Below are positions 1-8,873 of a DNA stretch of 46,243 bases, piece after piece. This DNA comes from Hyphomicrobiales bacterium (GTDB lineage: Bacteria > Pseudomonadota > Alphaproteobacteria > Rhizobiales > Beijerinckiaceae). Within the stretch, counting starts at the first letter, position 1; each line of letters begins with the position of its first letter. Location of the stretch: assembly GCA_947454055.1 (NCBI GenBank), contig CANGIS010000020.1:1-46243 (forward strand), written 5' to 3'. The notes below the pieces were generated by a model. That model worked only from the letters and a program-made list of their open reading frames with translations, ran no database searches and had not been told where the DNA came from. A program made the translations under genes and the position numbers.

Positions 1-1
1 C

Positions 2-31
2 AAGCCGAAGGAGCGGATGTTCAAGGCGTAA
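2..31 (+). CDS. 3' end of an unidentified gene (partial)
   Basis: The frame beginning at base 2 reads KPKERMFKA and then a TAA stop. It is followed 18 bases later by a good intrinsic terminator, which is the main reason to believe a gene ends here. The visible tail is too short to assign a family. It is basic, but that alone says nothing about function. Confidence 0.3.
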   Translation, partial: KPKERMFKA

Positions 32-49
32 GCCTTGGTGGCGAGGGCA

Positions 50-82
50 AAGCCTGTCCCGGAAACGGGGCAGGCTTATTTG
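50..82 (+). terminator. Rho-independent terminator
   Basis: A 12-bp stem (50-61 with 66-77, one G-T pair) with a GAAA loop is followed by ATTTGTT. It lies just after the stop at 29-31 and before the minus-strand tRNA. Confidence 0.8.
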
Positions 83-155
83 TTATATCTGCCCGCATAA
101 CTGCCCGCTCCATATTGGAGACGTTAAGAAAATGGTCGTAAGCCATTGAAAAGAT

Positions 156-231
156 TGGTGGGCCCGGCAGGACTCGAACCTGCAACCAGACCGTTATGAG
201 CGGCCGGCTCTAACCATTGAGCTACAGGCCC
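156..231 (-). tRNA. tRNA with CAU anticodon, probably tRNA-Ile2 (lysidine-modified)
   Basis: The reverse strand folds into a complete cloverleaf: a 7-bp acceptor stem (225-231 with 160-166), a 4-bp D stem, a 5-bp anticodon stem with loop CTCATAA, a five-base variable region and a T arm with TTCGAGT. The 3' CCA is encoded at 156-158. The anticodon CAT lies at 196-198. Three kinds of tRNA carry CAU: initiator Met, elongator Met and Ile2. The acceptor begins G-C and the anticodon stem lacks the three G-C pairs of an initiator. The overall sequence resembles E. coli ileX-type Ile2, which reads AUA after TilS modification. Elongator Met remains possible. Confidence 0.92.
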
Positions 232-414
232 GCCGGTCTCGTCGCGAGCGACGCAAACGAGCGGAACGCGCCTTGATAAACCGGAAGCGGGGTCAGCTGC
301 AATGGCACCCGTGAAGGTTATGGGCATGTTCAAGGGAATCCTTGCCCCAAGGCGTTCGGATCGTTACATACGGCCCAACCCTATGTTTTCCGTGCTTCTG
401 GAGTTTCTGACGTC

Positions 415-2067
415 ATGGCTCGCCAATTTGTTTATCATATGCAGGGACTCACCAAAACCTGGCCGGGTGGCAAGAAGGTCTTGGATAATATCCATTTGTC
501 CTTCTATCCGGACGCCAAAATCGGTGTTTTGGGTGTCAACGGCTCGGGTAAATCGACGCTGCTCAAAATTATGGCCGGTATCGACAAGGAGTTCGTCGGT
601 GAAGGCTGGGTCGCCGATGGCGCCCGCGTCGGCTATCTTGCGCAGGAGCCGCCGCTCGACGAGTCGCTGGATGTTCGCGGCAATGTGATGCTGGGCGTGG
701 CACCGCAGCAGGCGATTTTGAATCGATACAACGAACTCGCGATGAATTATTCGGACGAGACCGCCGACGAAATGATGAAATTGCAGGACGAGATCGAGGC
801 CAAGGGCCTTTGGGATCTCGACAGCAAGGTCGACCAAGCCATGGACGCGCTGCGGTGTCCGGCGGACGATGCGGATGTGACCAAGCTTTCGGGCGGTGAG
901 CGCCGTCGCGTGGCACTCTGCCAATTGCTGTTGGCCCAGCCCGAATTGCTGTTGCTCGATGAGCCGACCAACCATCTCGATGCTGAAACGGTATCGTGGC
1001 TGGAAGGCCATTTGCGCACCTATCCGGGCGCTATCCTCATCGTTACCCATGATCGTTACTTCCTCGACAATGTGACGAGCTGGATTTTGGAGCTCGATCG
1101 TGGTCGGGGAATTCCTTACGAGGGCAACTACACCACCTGGCTGTCGCAAAAGCAGAAGCGCCTTATTCAGGAAGGCCGCGAATCGGAAGCCCAGCAAAAG
1201 GCGCTTGAGCGCGAGCAGGAATGGATTTCCCAAAGCCCGAAGGCGCGGCAGGCGAAGTCCAAGGCGCGTATCCAGCGCTATGATGATCTCGTTCAAAAGC
1301 AGAATGACAAGTCGGTCACAACCGCACAGATCATTATTCCGGTCGCCGAGCGTCTCGGCAACAATGTCGTTGATTTCGAGGGGCTGTCGAAGGGCTATGG
1401 CGACCGTTTGCTGATCGATAATCTCTCCTTCAAATTGCCACCCGGCGGCATTGTGGGCGTGATTGGTCCGAACGGTGCCGGTAAAACCACGCTGTTCCGC
1501 ATGATCACGGGACAGGAAAAGCCGGATGCGGGGTCGATCACCATCGGTGAATCGGTTCAGCTCGGCTATGTTGATCAGTCGCGGGATGCGCTTGATCCGA
1601 ACAAGACGGTTTGGGAAGAAGTCTCGGGCGGTAACGAGATCATCTATCTCGGCAAGCGCGAGATCAATTCCCGCGGCTATTGCTCGACCTTCAACTTCAA
1701 GGGCGGGGATCAGCAGAAGAAAGTCGGCATGTTGTCGGGCGGTGAGCGTAACCGCGTCCATCTCGCCAAAATGCTGAAAAGCGGCGCCAATCTGCTGCTG
1801 CTGGATGAGCCGACCAACGATCTCGATGTCGAAACGCTGCGCGCTCTGGAAGAGGCACTCGAGGACTTCGCCGGTTGCGCCGTGATCATCTCGCATGATC
1901 GCTTCTTTCTGGATCGTATCGCAACCCATATGCTGGCCTTTGAAGGCGACAGCCATGTGGAGTGGTTCGAAGGCAATTTCCAGGACTATGAGGAAGACAA
2001 GAAGCGTCGCTTGGGGATTGATTCAACCATTCCGAAGCGGATCAAATATAAGAAGCTGACGCGATAG
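415..2067 (+). CDS. ettA: EttA, energy-dependent translational throttle (ABC-F ATPase)
   Basis: This 550-residue protein has two ABC cassettes and no membrane segments, as in soluble ABC-F proteins that bind the ribosomal E site and gate the first peptide bond according to ATP/ADP ratio. The first cassette has Walker [10 protein letters not shown] (about 40-48), signature LSGGE (158-162) and Walker [12 protein letters not shown] (179-189). The second Walker [10 protein letters not shown], is at about 351-359. The insertion at about 90-140 fits the EttA arm, and the charged helical stretch at 240-320 is the linker between domains. The C terminus ends in a basic [10 protein letters not shown]-type tail as in EttA. 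GGAG lies 11 bases before the ATG. It is monocistronic, closed by a terminator shared with the convergent DoxX gene. Confidence 0.95.
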   Translation: MARQFVYHMQGLTKTWPGGKKVLDNIHLSFYPDAKIGVLGVNGSGKSTLLKIMAGIDKEFVGEGWVADGARVGYLAQEPPLDESLDVRGNVMLGVAPQQAILNRYNELAMNYSDETADEMMKLQDEIEAKGLWDLDSKVDQAMDALRCPADDADVTKLSGGERRRVALCQLLLAQPELLLLDEPTNHLDAETVSWLEGHLRTYPGAILIVTHDRYFLDNVTSWILELDRGRGIPYEGNYTTWLSQKQKRLIQEGRESEAQQKALEREQEWISQSPKARQAKSKARIQRYDDLVQKQNDKSVTTAQIIIPVAERLGNNVVDFEGLSKGYGDRLLIDNLSFKLPPGGIVGVIGPNGAGKTTLFRMITGQEKPDAGSITIGESVQLGYVDQSRDALDPNKTVWEEVSGGNEIIYLGKREINSRGYCSTFNFKGGDQQKKVGMLSGGERNRVHLAKMLKSGANLLLLDEPTNDLDVETLRALEEALEDFAGCAVIISHDRFFLDRIATHMLAFEGDSHVEWFEGNFQDYEEDKKRRLGIDSTIPKRIKYKKLTR

Positions 2068-2084
2068 GCCGCAGCATTTGTGAT

Positions 2085-2115
2085 AAAAAAAGCGCCCTGA
2101 TCGGGGCGCTTTTTA
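2085..2115. terminator. Bidirectional terminator between ettA and the DoxX gene
   Basis: The arms AGCGCCC and GGGCGCT enclose a short loop and are flanked by an A run upstream and a T run downstream. The hairpin can therefore end transcripts from either side. It sits between convergent genes. Confidence 0.85.
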
Positions 2116-2151
2116 ATTCTGCGACGGGATCAGCCGATGCTGATCTGTATC

Positions 2152-2544
2152 TTACTTGCTGCGGCCGTCCAGCGACCATGCGCCGGCGCCATTGGCGACC
2201 AGCGAGAAGAAGCCACCCGCAATGGCGATGTTCTTCATGAAGTTGATGGCCTGACCTTGATCCGCGAAATTGAAGTGGAAGATCAGCGCCGAAATGATCG
2301 TGAAGCCTGCCATCAGAAAGGCAACGATACGCGTCTGGTAGCCGATGGCGATCAGAATGCCGCCGCCGAGTTCGGTCAGGATGACGAGATAGACGAGGAT
2401 GCCAGCCAGCGGAATGCCGACGCTTGCCATGTAGCCGGCGGTGCCTTCAATGCCATTGAGCTTGCCCCAGCCCGCAACAATAAAGATGAAAGCCAAAAAC
2501 AGCCGTGAGGCGAGCGCGAAAAGATGTGTAAGGGTCGTGTTCAT
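2152..2544 (-). CDS. DoxX family membrane protein
   Basis: About 130 residues with four predicted hydrophobic segments and the DoxX-type N terminus: the first helix ends in AGWGKLNG, followed by a Gly/Pro-containing loop and the TELGGGILIAIG helix. DoxX/YphA-like proteins are small inner-membrane proteins, some linked to thiol or redox stress. The substrate is unknown. I chose the ATG at 2544 (MNTTLTHLF) because GGAG lies 8 bases before it. An open frame extends 21 codons further upstream but has no better signal. The gene is alone, with ettA convergent and a DUF4010 gene upstream on the same strand. Confidence 0.85.
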   Translation of the reverse strand: MNTTLTHLFALASRLFLAFIFIVAGWGKLNGIEGTAGYMASVGIPLAGILVYLVILTELGGGILIAIGYQTRIVAFLMAGFTIISALIFHFNFADQGQAINFMKNIAIAGGFFSLVANGAGAWSLDGRSK

Positions 2545-2686
2545 GGTGGTGTCTCCAGACTGAGTTTCACTTGGGGTGTAACGCGCTGATAGCCTGAACG
2601 TTACCATTGGCCAATTGCGTTGGACGAAGACATTTATTGCAAATATGCAAACATAAAATACGCCACGCTATAATTTCGTTGCACCA

Positions 2687-3940
2687 TTACACACGAAATA
2701 AGAGCAGAACCGCCCCGCCCGCACCCACAGCTGCAGTACCGGACAGGGCCGAGCGCCAACCGATTTCCGCTCCGCCGGACCAACCCGCTACCACGCTTTT
2801 TACCGCTGTATTGACAATGGCCGCGAGCAATATGCCGTCCATTGCCAATTCTGTGGCAATGGCGGGCTCCTGCATCCGGGCAAGCGAAAGAGTGATCGCG
2901 TCGACGTCGGCAAGGCCCGATAGGGCTGCAAGGCCCAAAAGGCCGCCATCGCCCACATAGCGGACGGCGAGCGCGGAGAGCAGCATGATCAGTCCGATGA
3001 ATACCGAGAATTGGAGGGCGGAGGGTAAATCGAACGGATTCTTCCATTCGAACCGTTGTTCACTTGCATGGGCTCCGGACACAATCATCAAGAGGCCGAT
3101 GCCGCCTTGAATAACGGCTGCCAGACCGAGGACGGGCCAGAGGGCCTCGAAGAGGGCAAAATTGAACACCGCCACGATCACGAGAATCCGCAGGCTCATT
3201 ACCGCGCTGGCTAGGGCGATGCCACCGGCCATGAGCCCCGTCTGGGAGGGATTGGTTTTGGCGAGCTTTGCAAAATTCAGCGTTGCGGCCGTGGACGAGA
3301 CGAGTCCGCCGGCCAGCGCCGCCAAAATAATGCCGTTGCGCTCGCCCAAGAGGCGGATCCCGATATAGCCTACAAAGGAAAGCGTGCAGACAAAAATGGT
3401 CAATTCCCAAACCCGCGCCGGATTGATGCTGCCCCATGGATCAAGGGTACGGTCGGGCAGGAGCGGCAGGAACAGAAAGGTCATCGTGATCAAAATCAGA
3501 ACGGCTCGGATTTCGATCCAATCGAGCCGCTTGAGCCAGCTATGCAGCGTTGTTTTCAGCGCGAGCAGGACCACGGTGGCAGTGGCGGCTGCCGTTGCAA
3601 TCTCGGGGTCGCCGATCACCGCATAGGCACCCAGCATAAAGGCCATCATACCGGCAACCGCACCCGTTGCACTGAAATTGTGTTCATCCTTGCTTTCCAT
3701 CCAATGAAAAACGGCGGTGACGGTCGCAAAGCCCACAAAAACAAAGCCGATGAGAAAGGGCGTCGTCACTTGGCCGACCAGCGCTGTGATGCCGCCCAGC
3801 AATCCGGTGATGGCATGGGTCCGCAGGCCTGCGGCGCGCTCGCCCTCCTGCTCGTCGCGCGCGCTCCATCCGCGTTCAAGGCCGATCAGAAGGCCGATGG
3901 CAAGAGCGATGGCGAGACGGACAAAGGTTAGGTTGGTCAA
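2687..3940 (-). CDS. MgtC/SapB and DUF4010 membrane protein
   Basis: A 417-residue, very hydrophobic protein. The N terminus carries the MgtC/SapB pattern (AIGLLIGLERGW, then ERAAGLRTHAITGLLGG), and the remainder is a string of transmembrane helices typical of the DUF4010 domain. MgtC-type proteins are linked to magnesium limitation and ATP synthase control in pathogens. For the DUF4010 fusion type no function is established, so I assign none. The start is TTG at 3940: GAGGAG lies 6 bases upstream, and the nearby ATG at about 3964 is in another frame. It is divergent from amn. Confidence 0.85.
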   Translation of the reverse strand: MTNLTFVRLAIALAIGLLIGLERGWSARDEQEGERAAGLRTHAITGLLGGITALVGQVTTPFLIGFVFVGFATVTAVFHWMESKDEHNFSATGAVAGMMAFMLGAYAVIGDPEIATAAATATVVLLALKTTLHSWLKRLDWIEIRAVLILITMTFLFLPLLPDRTLDPWGSINPARVWELTIFVCTLSFVGYIGIRLLGERNGIILAALAGGLVSSTAATLNFAKLAKTNPSQTGLMAGGIALASAVMSLRILVIVAVFNFALFEALWPVLGLAAVIQGGIGLLMIVSGAHASEQRFEWKNPFDLPSALQFSVFIGLIMLLSALAVRYVGDGGLLGLAALSGLADVDAITLSLARMQEPAIATELAMDGILLAAIVNTAVKSVVAGWSGGAEIGWRSALSGTAAVGAGGAVLLLFRV

Positions 3941-4087
3941 CAGTATCTCCTCGAGGTGCCCATGTCATGCGAGACGAATGTCTTGCGGATGATGCGCGGA
4001 TCCATCATCTTCCTGTCACGGGGCGGGGTCAATCAGCGCGCTGTGATAGGCTGAAACCCTGATTGTCGCGTCGGGGAGGCAATTCGG

Positions 4088-5560
4088 ATGGCCGTTCGTC
4101 CATTTTTGGATCAATCTGTCAGGACGCCGGAAGAGGCGGTCGACGCGCTGGAGGTCCGCTACGCTGCCGCCAGCGGCGCCCTTCGCGCAGCGGTAGAGCG
4201 CTATCTGGGCGGCGGTCTGCCTCCGTCGAAAGCGGAACGGGCGGCGTTTCGCTATCCGGAATTGCGCATGACGTATGCCCCCGAGGGCTTGGTGCCGACG
4301 AGCCCGCGTGCTTTTGCGAAATTCTCGGTTCCTGGCGATTATACGACCACAGTGACCCAGCCCGCGGCCTTTCGCGATTATCTGATCGAGCAACTCGGCC
4401 CCTTGATGGGCGATTTCAACGCGCGGGTCGAGGTGGGGATAAGCGAACAGGAAATCCCCTATCCCTATGTGTTCGAGCGCGGTGATGAGCTGGGCCGGGG
4501 TGGCGCGAGTGCGGCCGATTTGGCGCTGCATTTCCCCATTCCCCTTCTCTCCGAAGTTGGCGATGAAATCGCCGACGGGCTGTGGGATTACGACGAGGAA
4601 CGGCCGCGGCCGCTCGCCTTGTTTGACGCTGTCCGCGTCGATTTTTCGCTCCGTCGCTTGGTGCATTATACGGGCACCGACTGGCGCGATGTGCAGCCCT
4701 GGATTTTGCTGACCAATTACCACCGTTATGTCGACCAGTTCATCCGTCGCGGCGTTGAAACCTTGCGCACCGATGCCCGTTACGAGGCGTTGGTTCTGCC
4801 GGGCGGAACACGCCTGACGGCTCGAACCAGCGACGAGGAAGTCGAGGCGATTTTCCGCGCATCCCCATGGCAACGCTTCCAGATGCCGGCCTATCATCTG
4901 ACAACGACCTCTGGGCAGGGCATCAGCCTCGTCAATATCGGGGTTGGTCCGGCCAACGCCAAAAATGTCACGGATCATCTGGCCGTGTTACGTCCCCATG
5001 CCTGGCTGATGGTCGGCCATTGCGGCGGTTTGCGGCAATCCCAGCGGATCGGCGATTATGTTCTGGCCCACGCCTATCTACGCGAGGACGGCATCTTGGA
5101 TAGCGTGGTGCCGACCGAGGTCCCTATTCCCGCTTTGGCCGAAATTCAGGTCGCGCTGCAAGAAGCAGCCGCCGCAGTGACGGGTGATAAAGGCGAGGCG
5201 CTGAAGCGCCGGCTTCGGACCGGGACAGTGGTCACCTATGATGACCGCAATTGGGAGCTGCGCTGGTCGAAAGAGCGGCGGCGGATAAATCTTTCGCGCG
5301 CGATTGCGGTCGATATGGAGAGCGGCACCGTTGCGGCGCAAGGGTTTCGCTTCCGGGTGCCCTATGGCACGTTGCTCTGCGTGTCCGATAAGCCGCTGCA
5401 TGGCGAAATCAAGCTGCCCGGTGCCGCCAATGCGTTCTATGAACGGGCGATCAGCGAACATCTCGAAATCGGCATCGCCGCGCTTGAACACCTTCGCGAG
5501 CTGCACGGCACGGCCCATTCAAGAAAGCTGCGCAGCTTCGACGAGCCGCCGTTTCGCTGA
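4088..5560 (+). CDS. amn: AMP nucleosidase
   Basis: A 490-residue protein, close to the 484 of E. coli Amn, which hydrolyses AMP to adenine and ribose 5-phosphate and helps control the adenylate pool. The N-terminal half is the AMP-nucleosidase-specific domain (residues about 10-170). The C-terminal half is a nucleoside-phosphorylase-like fold with IGVGPANAKN, MVGHCGGLR and AVDMESGTVAAQG; the conserved Glu of DMES is the usual purine-site residue of this fold. GGGAGG lies before the ATG. The gene is divergent from the DUF4010 gene and is followed 77 bases later by a transporter gene on the same strand. Confidence 0.95.
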   Translation: MAVRPFLDQSVRTPEEAVDALEVRYAAASGALRAAVERYLGGGLPPSKAERAAFRYPELRMTYAPEGLVPTSPRAFAKFSVPGDYTTTVTQPAAFRDYLIEQLGPLMGDFNARVEVGISEQEIPYPYVFERGDELGRGGASAADLALHFPIPLLSEVGDEIADGLWDYDEERPRPLALFDAVRVDFSLRRLVHYTGTDWRDVQPWILLTNYHRYVDQFIRRGVETLRTDARYEALVLPGGTRLTARTSDEEVEAIFRASPWQRFQMPAYHLTTTSGQGISLVNIGVGPANAKNVTDHLAVLRPHAWLMVGHCGGLRQSQRIGDYVLAHAYLREDGILDSVVPTEVPIPALAEIQVALQEAAAAVTGDKGEALKRRLRTGTVVTYDDRNWELRWSKERRRINLSRAIAVDMESGTVAAQGFRFRVPYGTLLCVSDKPLHGEIKLPGAANAFYERAISEHLEIGIAALEHLRELHGTAHSRKLRSFDEPPFR

Positions 5561-5637
5561 GGGTATGGGGGCGGGATGACAGCGGGCTCCGGACAAGCTA
5601 AGCCCACGGCAACCCTTCTTGGCGAGAATTGATCCCT

Positions 5638-6525
5638 ATGTTGCCCCTATCGCGCGAAACGCTTGGCCTTATCCTTGGCACCATCGGCGTTGTTATCTTT
5701 GGCGTGACGCTTCCGATGACGCGGATTGCGGTGATCTCGCTCGATCCGTGGTTTGTCACCAGCGGGCGGGCGATGCTGGCCGGCTTGATTGCGCTCGTTG
5801 TTTTGCTGGTTTTGCGCAAGCGGATGCCCCACGGACGCGATTTCTGGATGCTGCTGGCGGGCTCCATTTGCACAATCATGGGATTTCCGGGCTTTACCGG
5901 CTTTGCGATGCGGCTGGTGCCCGCCTCTCATGGCGGTGTTGTGCTCGGCATTTTACCGCTTGCGGTTGCCGCCTTTGCCGCTCTTACCGCTGGCGAACGG
6001 CCCTCGCGCGGGTTCTGGATCAGCGCTCTGGTCGGCGCCGCCCTTGTGATCGGCTTTTCGCTCCGCGATGGCGGAGGCAGTTTTGGCGAAGGGGATCTGC
6101 TGCTTGTGGGTTCTGTCATCAGCGCATCGGCGGGATATACAGCGTTTGCACGGCTGACGAAATCGCGGCCGGGCTGGGAAGTCATCTCATGGGCGGTGGT
6201 TATCGGCTTGCCCCTGACTATTCCCCTCGCGATCTTTACGGCGCCTGTCAATCTCCATGCCGTGCCGCTCGCGCATTGGGGAGCCTTTCTCTATCTCGGC
6301 CTGATGAGCCAATATATCGGCTTCTTTTTCTGGAATACCGGACTGGCGATGGGCGGACAGGCCCGTGTGAGCCAGACGCAATTGCTGCAAACCTTCGTCA
6401 CGCTGGGTTGTGCCGCCATCATCAATGGCGAGCGGGTTGATCTGCTGACCTGGGCCTTTGCCATTGCCGTTGTCGCGGTTGTGCTGGTCGGTCGGCGCGC
6501 CCGTATCGAGCGCATTGCCCGCTGA
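5638..6525 (+). CDS. EamA/DMT-family transporter
   Basis: About 295 residues with ten hydrophobic helices arranged as two EamA repeats. The first repeat begins LGLILGTIGVVIFGVTLP, and the second begins after the loop near residue 150. DMT exporters move amino acids, metabolites or drugs. Substrate cannot be told from sequence. ATG at 5638 is used; a TTG three codons upstream at 5629 is also in frame and neither has a strong ribosome binding site (GGCGAG is at 5621). The protein ends in a short basic tail, usual for the family. Confidence 0.88.
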   Translation: MLPLSRETLGLILGTIGVVIFGVTLPMTRIAVISLDPWFVTSGRAMLAGLIALVVLLVLRKRMPHGRDFWMLLAGSICTIMGFPGFTGFAMRLVPASHGGVVLGILPLAVAAFAALTAGERPSRGFWISALVGAALVIGFSLRDGGGSFGEGDLLLVGSVISASAGYTAFARLTKSRPGWEVISWAVVIGLPLTIPLAIFTAPVNLHAVPLAHWGAFLYLGLMSQYIGFFFWNTGLAMGGQARVSQTQLLQTFVTLGCAAIINGERVDLLTWAFAIAVVAVVLVGRRARIERIAR

Positions 6526-6566
6526 TCGTCCATCTCATAATTAGTCTTGTTTATCTTTTAATGTTA

Positions 6567-6586
6567 ATATAAAGATATGTTTATAT
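6567..6586. promoter_or_regulatory. Palindromic operator in front of the ArsR-methyltransferase gene
   Basis: ATATAAA at 6567-6573 is the exact inverse of TTTATAT at 6580-6586, and the six-base centre GATATG has its inner ATAT self-complementary. A -10-like TATAAA falls inside the left arm. The site ends 14 bases before the first ATG of an ArsR-type repressor, an arrangement typical of autoregulation. AT-rich dyads of this kind are what ArsR/SmtB winged-helix dimers bind. Specific binding is inferred. Confidence 0.6.
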
Positions 6587-6609
6587 CTAATTCATGAGAG
6601 ATGATCGGG

Positions 6610-7599
6610 ATGCTTTCTCCGTCGCCCTTCAGCCCTATGGCTCTTTCGGCATTGATTTCCGGGCTTCGCGCGGCGGGCGAGGATACGCGCCTCCGGATTC
6701 TCGCGCTGTTGGAAGAGGGCGAACTGACCGTATCCGATCTGACCGATATTTTGGGCCAGTCGCAGCCGCGCGTTTCGCGACATTTGAAGCTGATGGCGGA
6801 AGCGGGGTTGATCGAGCGGAGCCGCGAGGGTGCTTGGGCCTTTTTCCGGATTGCCGAGGGCAACAGCATCGGCCAGCTGGCCCATGTCCTAATCGGCCGG
6901 ATTGACCCAAAAGACAGCATTATTGCGGCGGACCGCGATCGGCTCCGCGCGGTGCGGTTACAGCGATCGGAAGCGGCGCAGGCGTTTTTTAGCCGTCATG
7001 CCGACGAATGGGATCGCATCCGTTCCCTGCATGCGCCGGAGGCCGTGGTCGAGGCGGCGATCAGGTCCATTGTCGGGGATCGTCCGATCGGCAGTCTGCT
7101 CGATCTCGGTACGGGCACGGGGCGGATGATTTCGCTGTTTGGCGGCAGGTGCGGCCGTGTGGTCGGCATTGATGCGAGCCACGCGATGTTGGCGGTGGCT
7201 CGCGCCAATCTGGAACGCGACGGGGTCAAGGGCGTTGAGCTCCGGCAGGGCGATATCTATGCCTTGCCGGTGGAGCGCAATGCCTTCGAGCTGGTGATCG
7301 TCCATCAGGTTCTGCATTTTTTGGATGATCCGGCACGCGCACTACGCGAGGCGGCGCAGGTTCTGGCGCCGGGCGGCCGCATGATTGTGGTCGATTTTGC
7401 GCCCCATGATCTCGAATTCTTGCGCGAAACACAGGCGCATCGCCGGTTGGGCTTTTCTGCGGCCCAGATGACGGATTGGCTGACCGAGGCGGGCTTGAAC
7501 GTGACCGGTCATCAAGACATTGCGCCGCCGGATACCGGCGGGGGGCAGTTAACCGTGTCCGTTTTCACGGCGCATGATCCGCGGGTGGTTTTAGCCTGA
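6610..7599 (+). CDS. ArsR-family regulator fused to SAM-dependent methyltransferase domain
   Basis: A two-domain protein of about 329 residues. The N-terminal ArsR/SmtB winged helix (about residues 10-95) contains DTRLRILALLEEGELTV and SQPRVSRHLKLM, the recognition helix. The C-terminal class I methyltransferase domain (about 150-265) has motif I LDLGTGTGR and the acidic loop VVGIDAS. Proteins of this architecture next to methionine-cycle genes belong to the SahR/SamR-like group of ArsR regulators, which sense S-adenosyl compounds. A sensing rather than catalytic role for the methyltransferase domain is inferred here from metF being the next gene, 16 bases downstream. The ATG at 6610 has GAGAG nine bases upstream; ATG 6601 in the same frame is the alternative. 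Confidence 0.88.
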   Translation: MLSPSPFSPMALSALISGLRAAGEDTRLRILALLEEGELTVSDLTDILGQSQPRVSRHLKLMAEAGLIERSREGAWAFFRIAEGNSIGQLAHVLIGRIDPKDSIIAADRDRLRAVRLQRSEAAQAFFSRHADEWDRIRSLHAPEAVVEAAIRSIVGDRPIGSLLDLGTGTGRMISLFGGRCGRVVGIDASHAMLAVARANLERDGVKGVELRQGDIYALPVERNAFELVIVHQVLHFLDDPARALREAAQVLAPGGRMIVVDFAPHDLEFLRETQAHRRLGFSAAQMTDWLTEAGLNVTGHQDIAPPDTGGGQLTVSVFTAHDPRVVLA

Positions 7600-7615
7600 C
7601 GAGGAGGGCCATGAT

Positions 7616-8527
7616 ATGAACGACAATGCCGATTTACGCCCAAGTCGTTCCGCATCGTCGGACGCTTTGCGCGTCTCCTTTGAATTCTTTCCGCCGAAGA
7701 CTGCCGAGGTTGAGCCCGTTTTGTGGGAAACGATCCAGCGTTTGGCGCCGTTGAAGCCCGATTTTGTCACCGTGACCTATGGAGCGGGCGGCTCGACGCG
7801 CGAGCGCACGCTTGCGACGCTGGAACGAATTACCCGCGATACGGGCTTGCATGCGGCGGGCCATCTTACTTGCGTCGGAGCCACGCGCGACGAGGTGGAT
7901 GATGTCATTCGTTCATATCAGGCCGCCGGTATTCGCCACATCGTGGCTTTGCGGGGCGATCCGCAAGGCGGGGTTGGAGAACGCTATATCCCCCATCCCC
8001 ATGGCTATGCGACCACAGCTGACCTTGTTCGCGGTATTCGGGCCATCGGGGAATTCGACGTGACCGTCTCCGCCTATCCCGAAAAGCATCCGGAAAGCAC
8101 CAGCCTTGATGCCGATCTTGATGTTCTGAAAGCCAAAATCGACGCGGGGGCGACGCGCGCCATCACGCAATTCTTTTTCGATAACGAGTTGTATTTCCGT
8201 TATCTCGATCGCGCTTTGGCACGCGGGATTTCCATTCCCCTGCTGCCCGGTATCCTGCCGGTGCAGAATTTTCATCAAACCGCCAATTTTGCTGCCAAAA
8301 CGGGCGCCACGATCCCGGCTTGGCTGGCCGACCGGTTTGACGGGCTCGATCACGATCCTGCAACCCGACGCCTGATTGCGGCGTCGGTTGCGGCCGAACA
8401 GGCGTTTGATTTGCTTGATCACGGCATTTCGAATTTTCATTTTTATACCATGAACCGGGCCGAGCTGACGTTTGCCATTTGCCACCTTCTCGGCATTCGG
8501 CAAAAGGGTGAACGGCGCGCGGCCTGA
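7616..8527 (+). CDS. metF: Methylenetetrahydrofolate reductase
   Basis: A 303-residue protein of the MetF family (E. coli 296), a soluble FAD enzyme that reduces 5,10-methylene-THF to 5-methyl-THF for methionine synthesis. The opening SFEFFPPK and the segments VTYGAGGSTRE, HLTCVGATRDE and ALRGDPQGG follow the family in order; the Glu of FEFFPPK corresponds to the catalytic Glu of E. coli MetF. GAGGAGGG lies just before the start, with an ATG at 7611 that stops after two codons. Co-transcription with the preceding regulator is likely, so the operator at 6567-6586 probably controls both genes. Confidence 0.96.
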   Translation: MNDNADLRPSRSASSDALRVSFEFFPPKTAEVEPVLWETIQRLAPLKPDFVTVTYGAGGSTRERTLATLERITRDTGLHAAGHLTCVGATRDEVDDVIRSYQAAGIRHIVALRGDPQGGVGERYIPHPHGYATTADLVRGIRAIGEFDVTVSAYPEKHPESTSLDADLDVLKAKIDAGATRAITQFFFDNELYFRYLDRALARGISIPLLPGILPVQNFHQTANFAAKTGATIPAWLADRFDGLDHDPATRRLIAASVAAEQAFDLLDHGISNFHFYTMNRAELTFAICHLLGIRQKGERRAA

Positions 8528-8603
8528 TATCCGTAGTCCGACCAATTGATCCGTCGGCCCGCAAAGGCGCACCTATCGGCCAAAAGGTAGCGGGGAGGCT
8601 GGC

Positions 8604-8873
8604 ATGATTTCAGTCGTCGATATTTGCGATCTGTGCGGCCTTGATCTGGAGCAGATCGAGGCGATCGGGGAGCATGAACATTTGCCGGACGTAGCAGCTG
8701 CTGCCCTTGCGGCCTATTTGCTGCACATGGACCATGGCCTTGAAAAGGTCCGTGATATGATCGTCGATGATATCACATCCGCTTTGGCACAAAAAAGAAA
8801 GGCGCATGCCGCCCAACTTTTGATGGCGCTCAGGCATCTGTATGAACAAAATCCATCTTTGCATTCCAACTAG
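8604..8873 (+). CDS. Small conserved hypothetical protein
   Basis: 89 residues, soluble, mostly helical in appearance and acidic in its first half (motif VVDICDLCGLD, then EHEHLPDVAAAALAAYLL). It resembles small proteins of unknown function that I associate with alphaproteobacterial genomes, but I cannot name a family. GGGAGG lies 6 bases before the ATG, and codon use matches the neighbours, so the gene is probably real. It lies 76 bases after metF and may be co-transcribed. It contains two cysteines at residues 8 and 11 (CDLC), which may be structural or metal-binding, but no partner cysteines are present. Confidence 0.65.
   Translation: MISVVDICDLCGLDLEQIEAIGEHEHLPDVAAAALAAYLLHMDHGLEKVRDMIVDDITSALAQKRKAHAAQLLMALRHLYEQNPSLHSN

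Noticed and set aside
364-1956. Long open frame on the minus strand across ettA (530 codons)
   Set aside because: Fully antisense to a clear ABC-F gene; composition is that of a mirrored coding frame and no family is recognisable.
4016-4978. 320-codon minus-strand frame across amn
   Set aside because: Antisense to AMP nucleosidase, no domain and no start signals.
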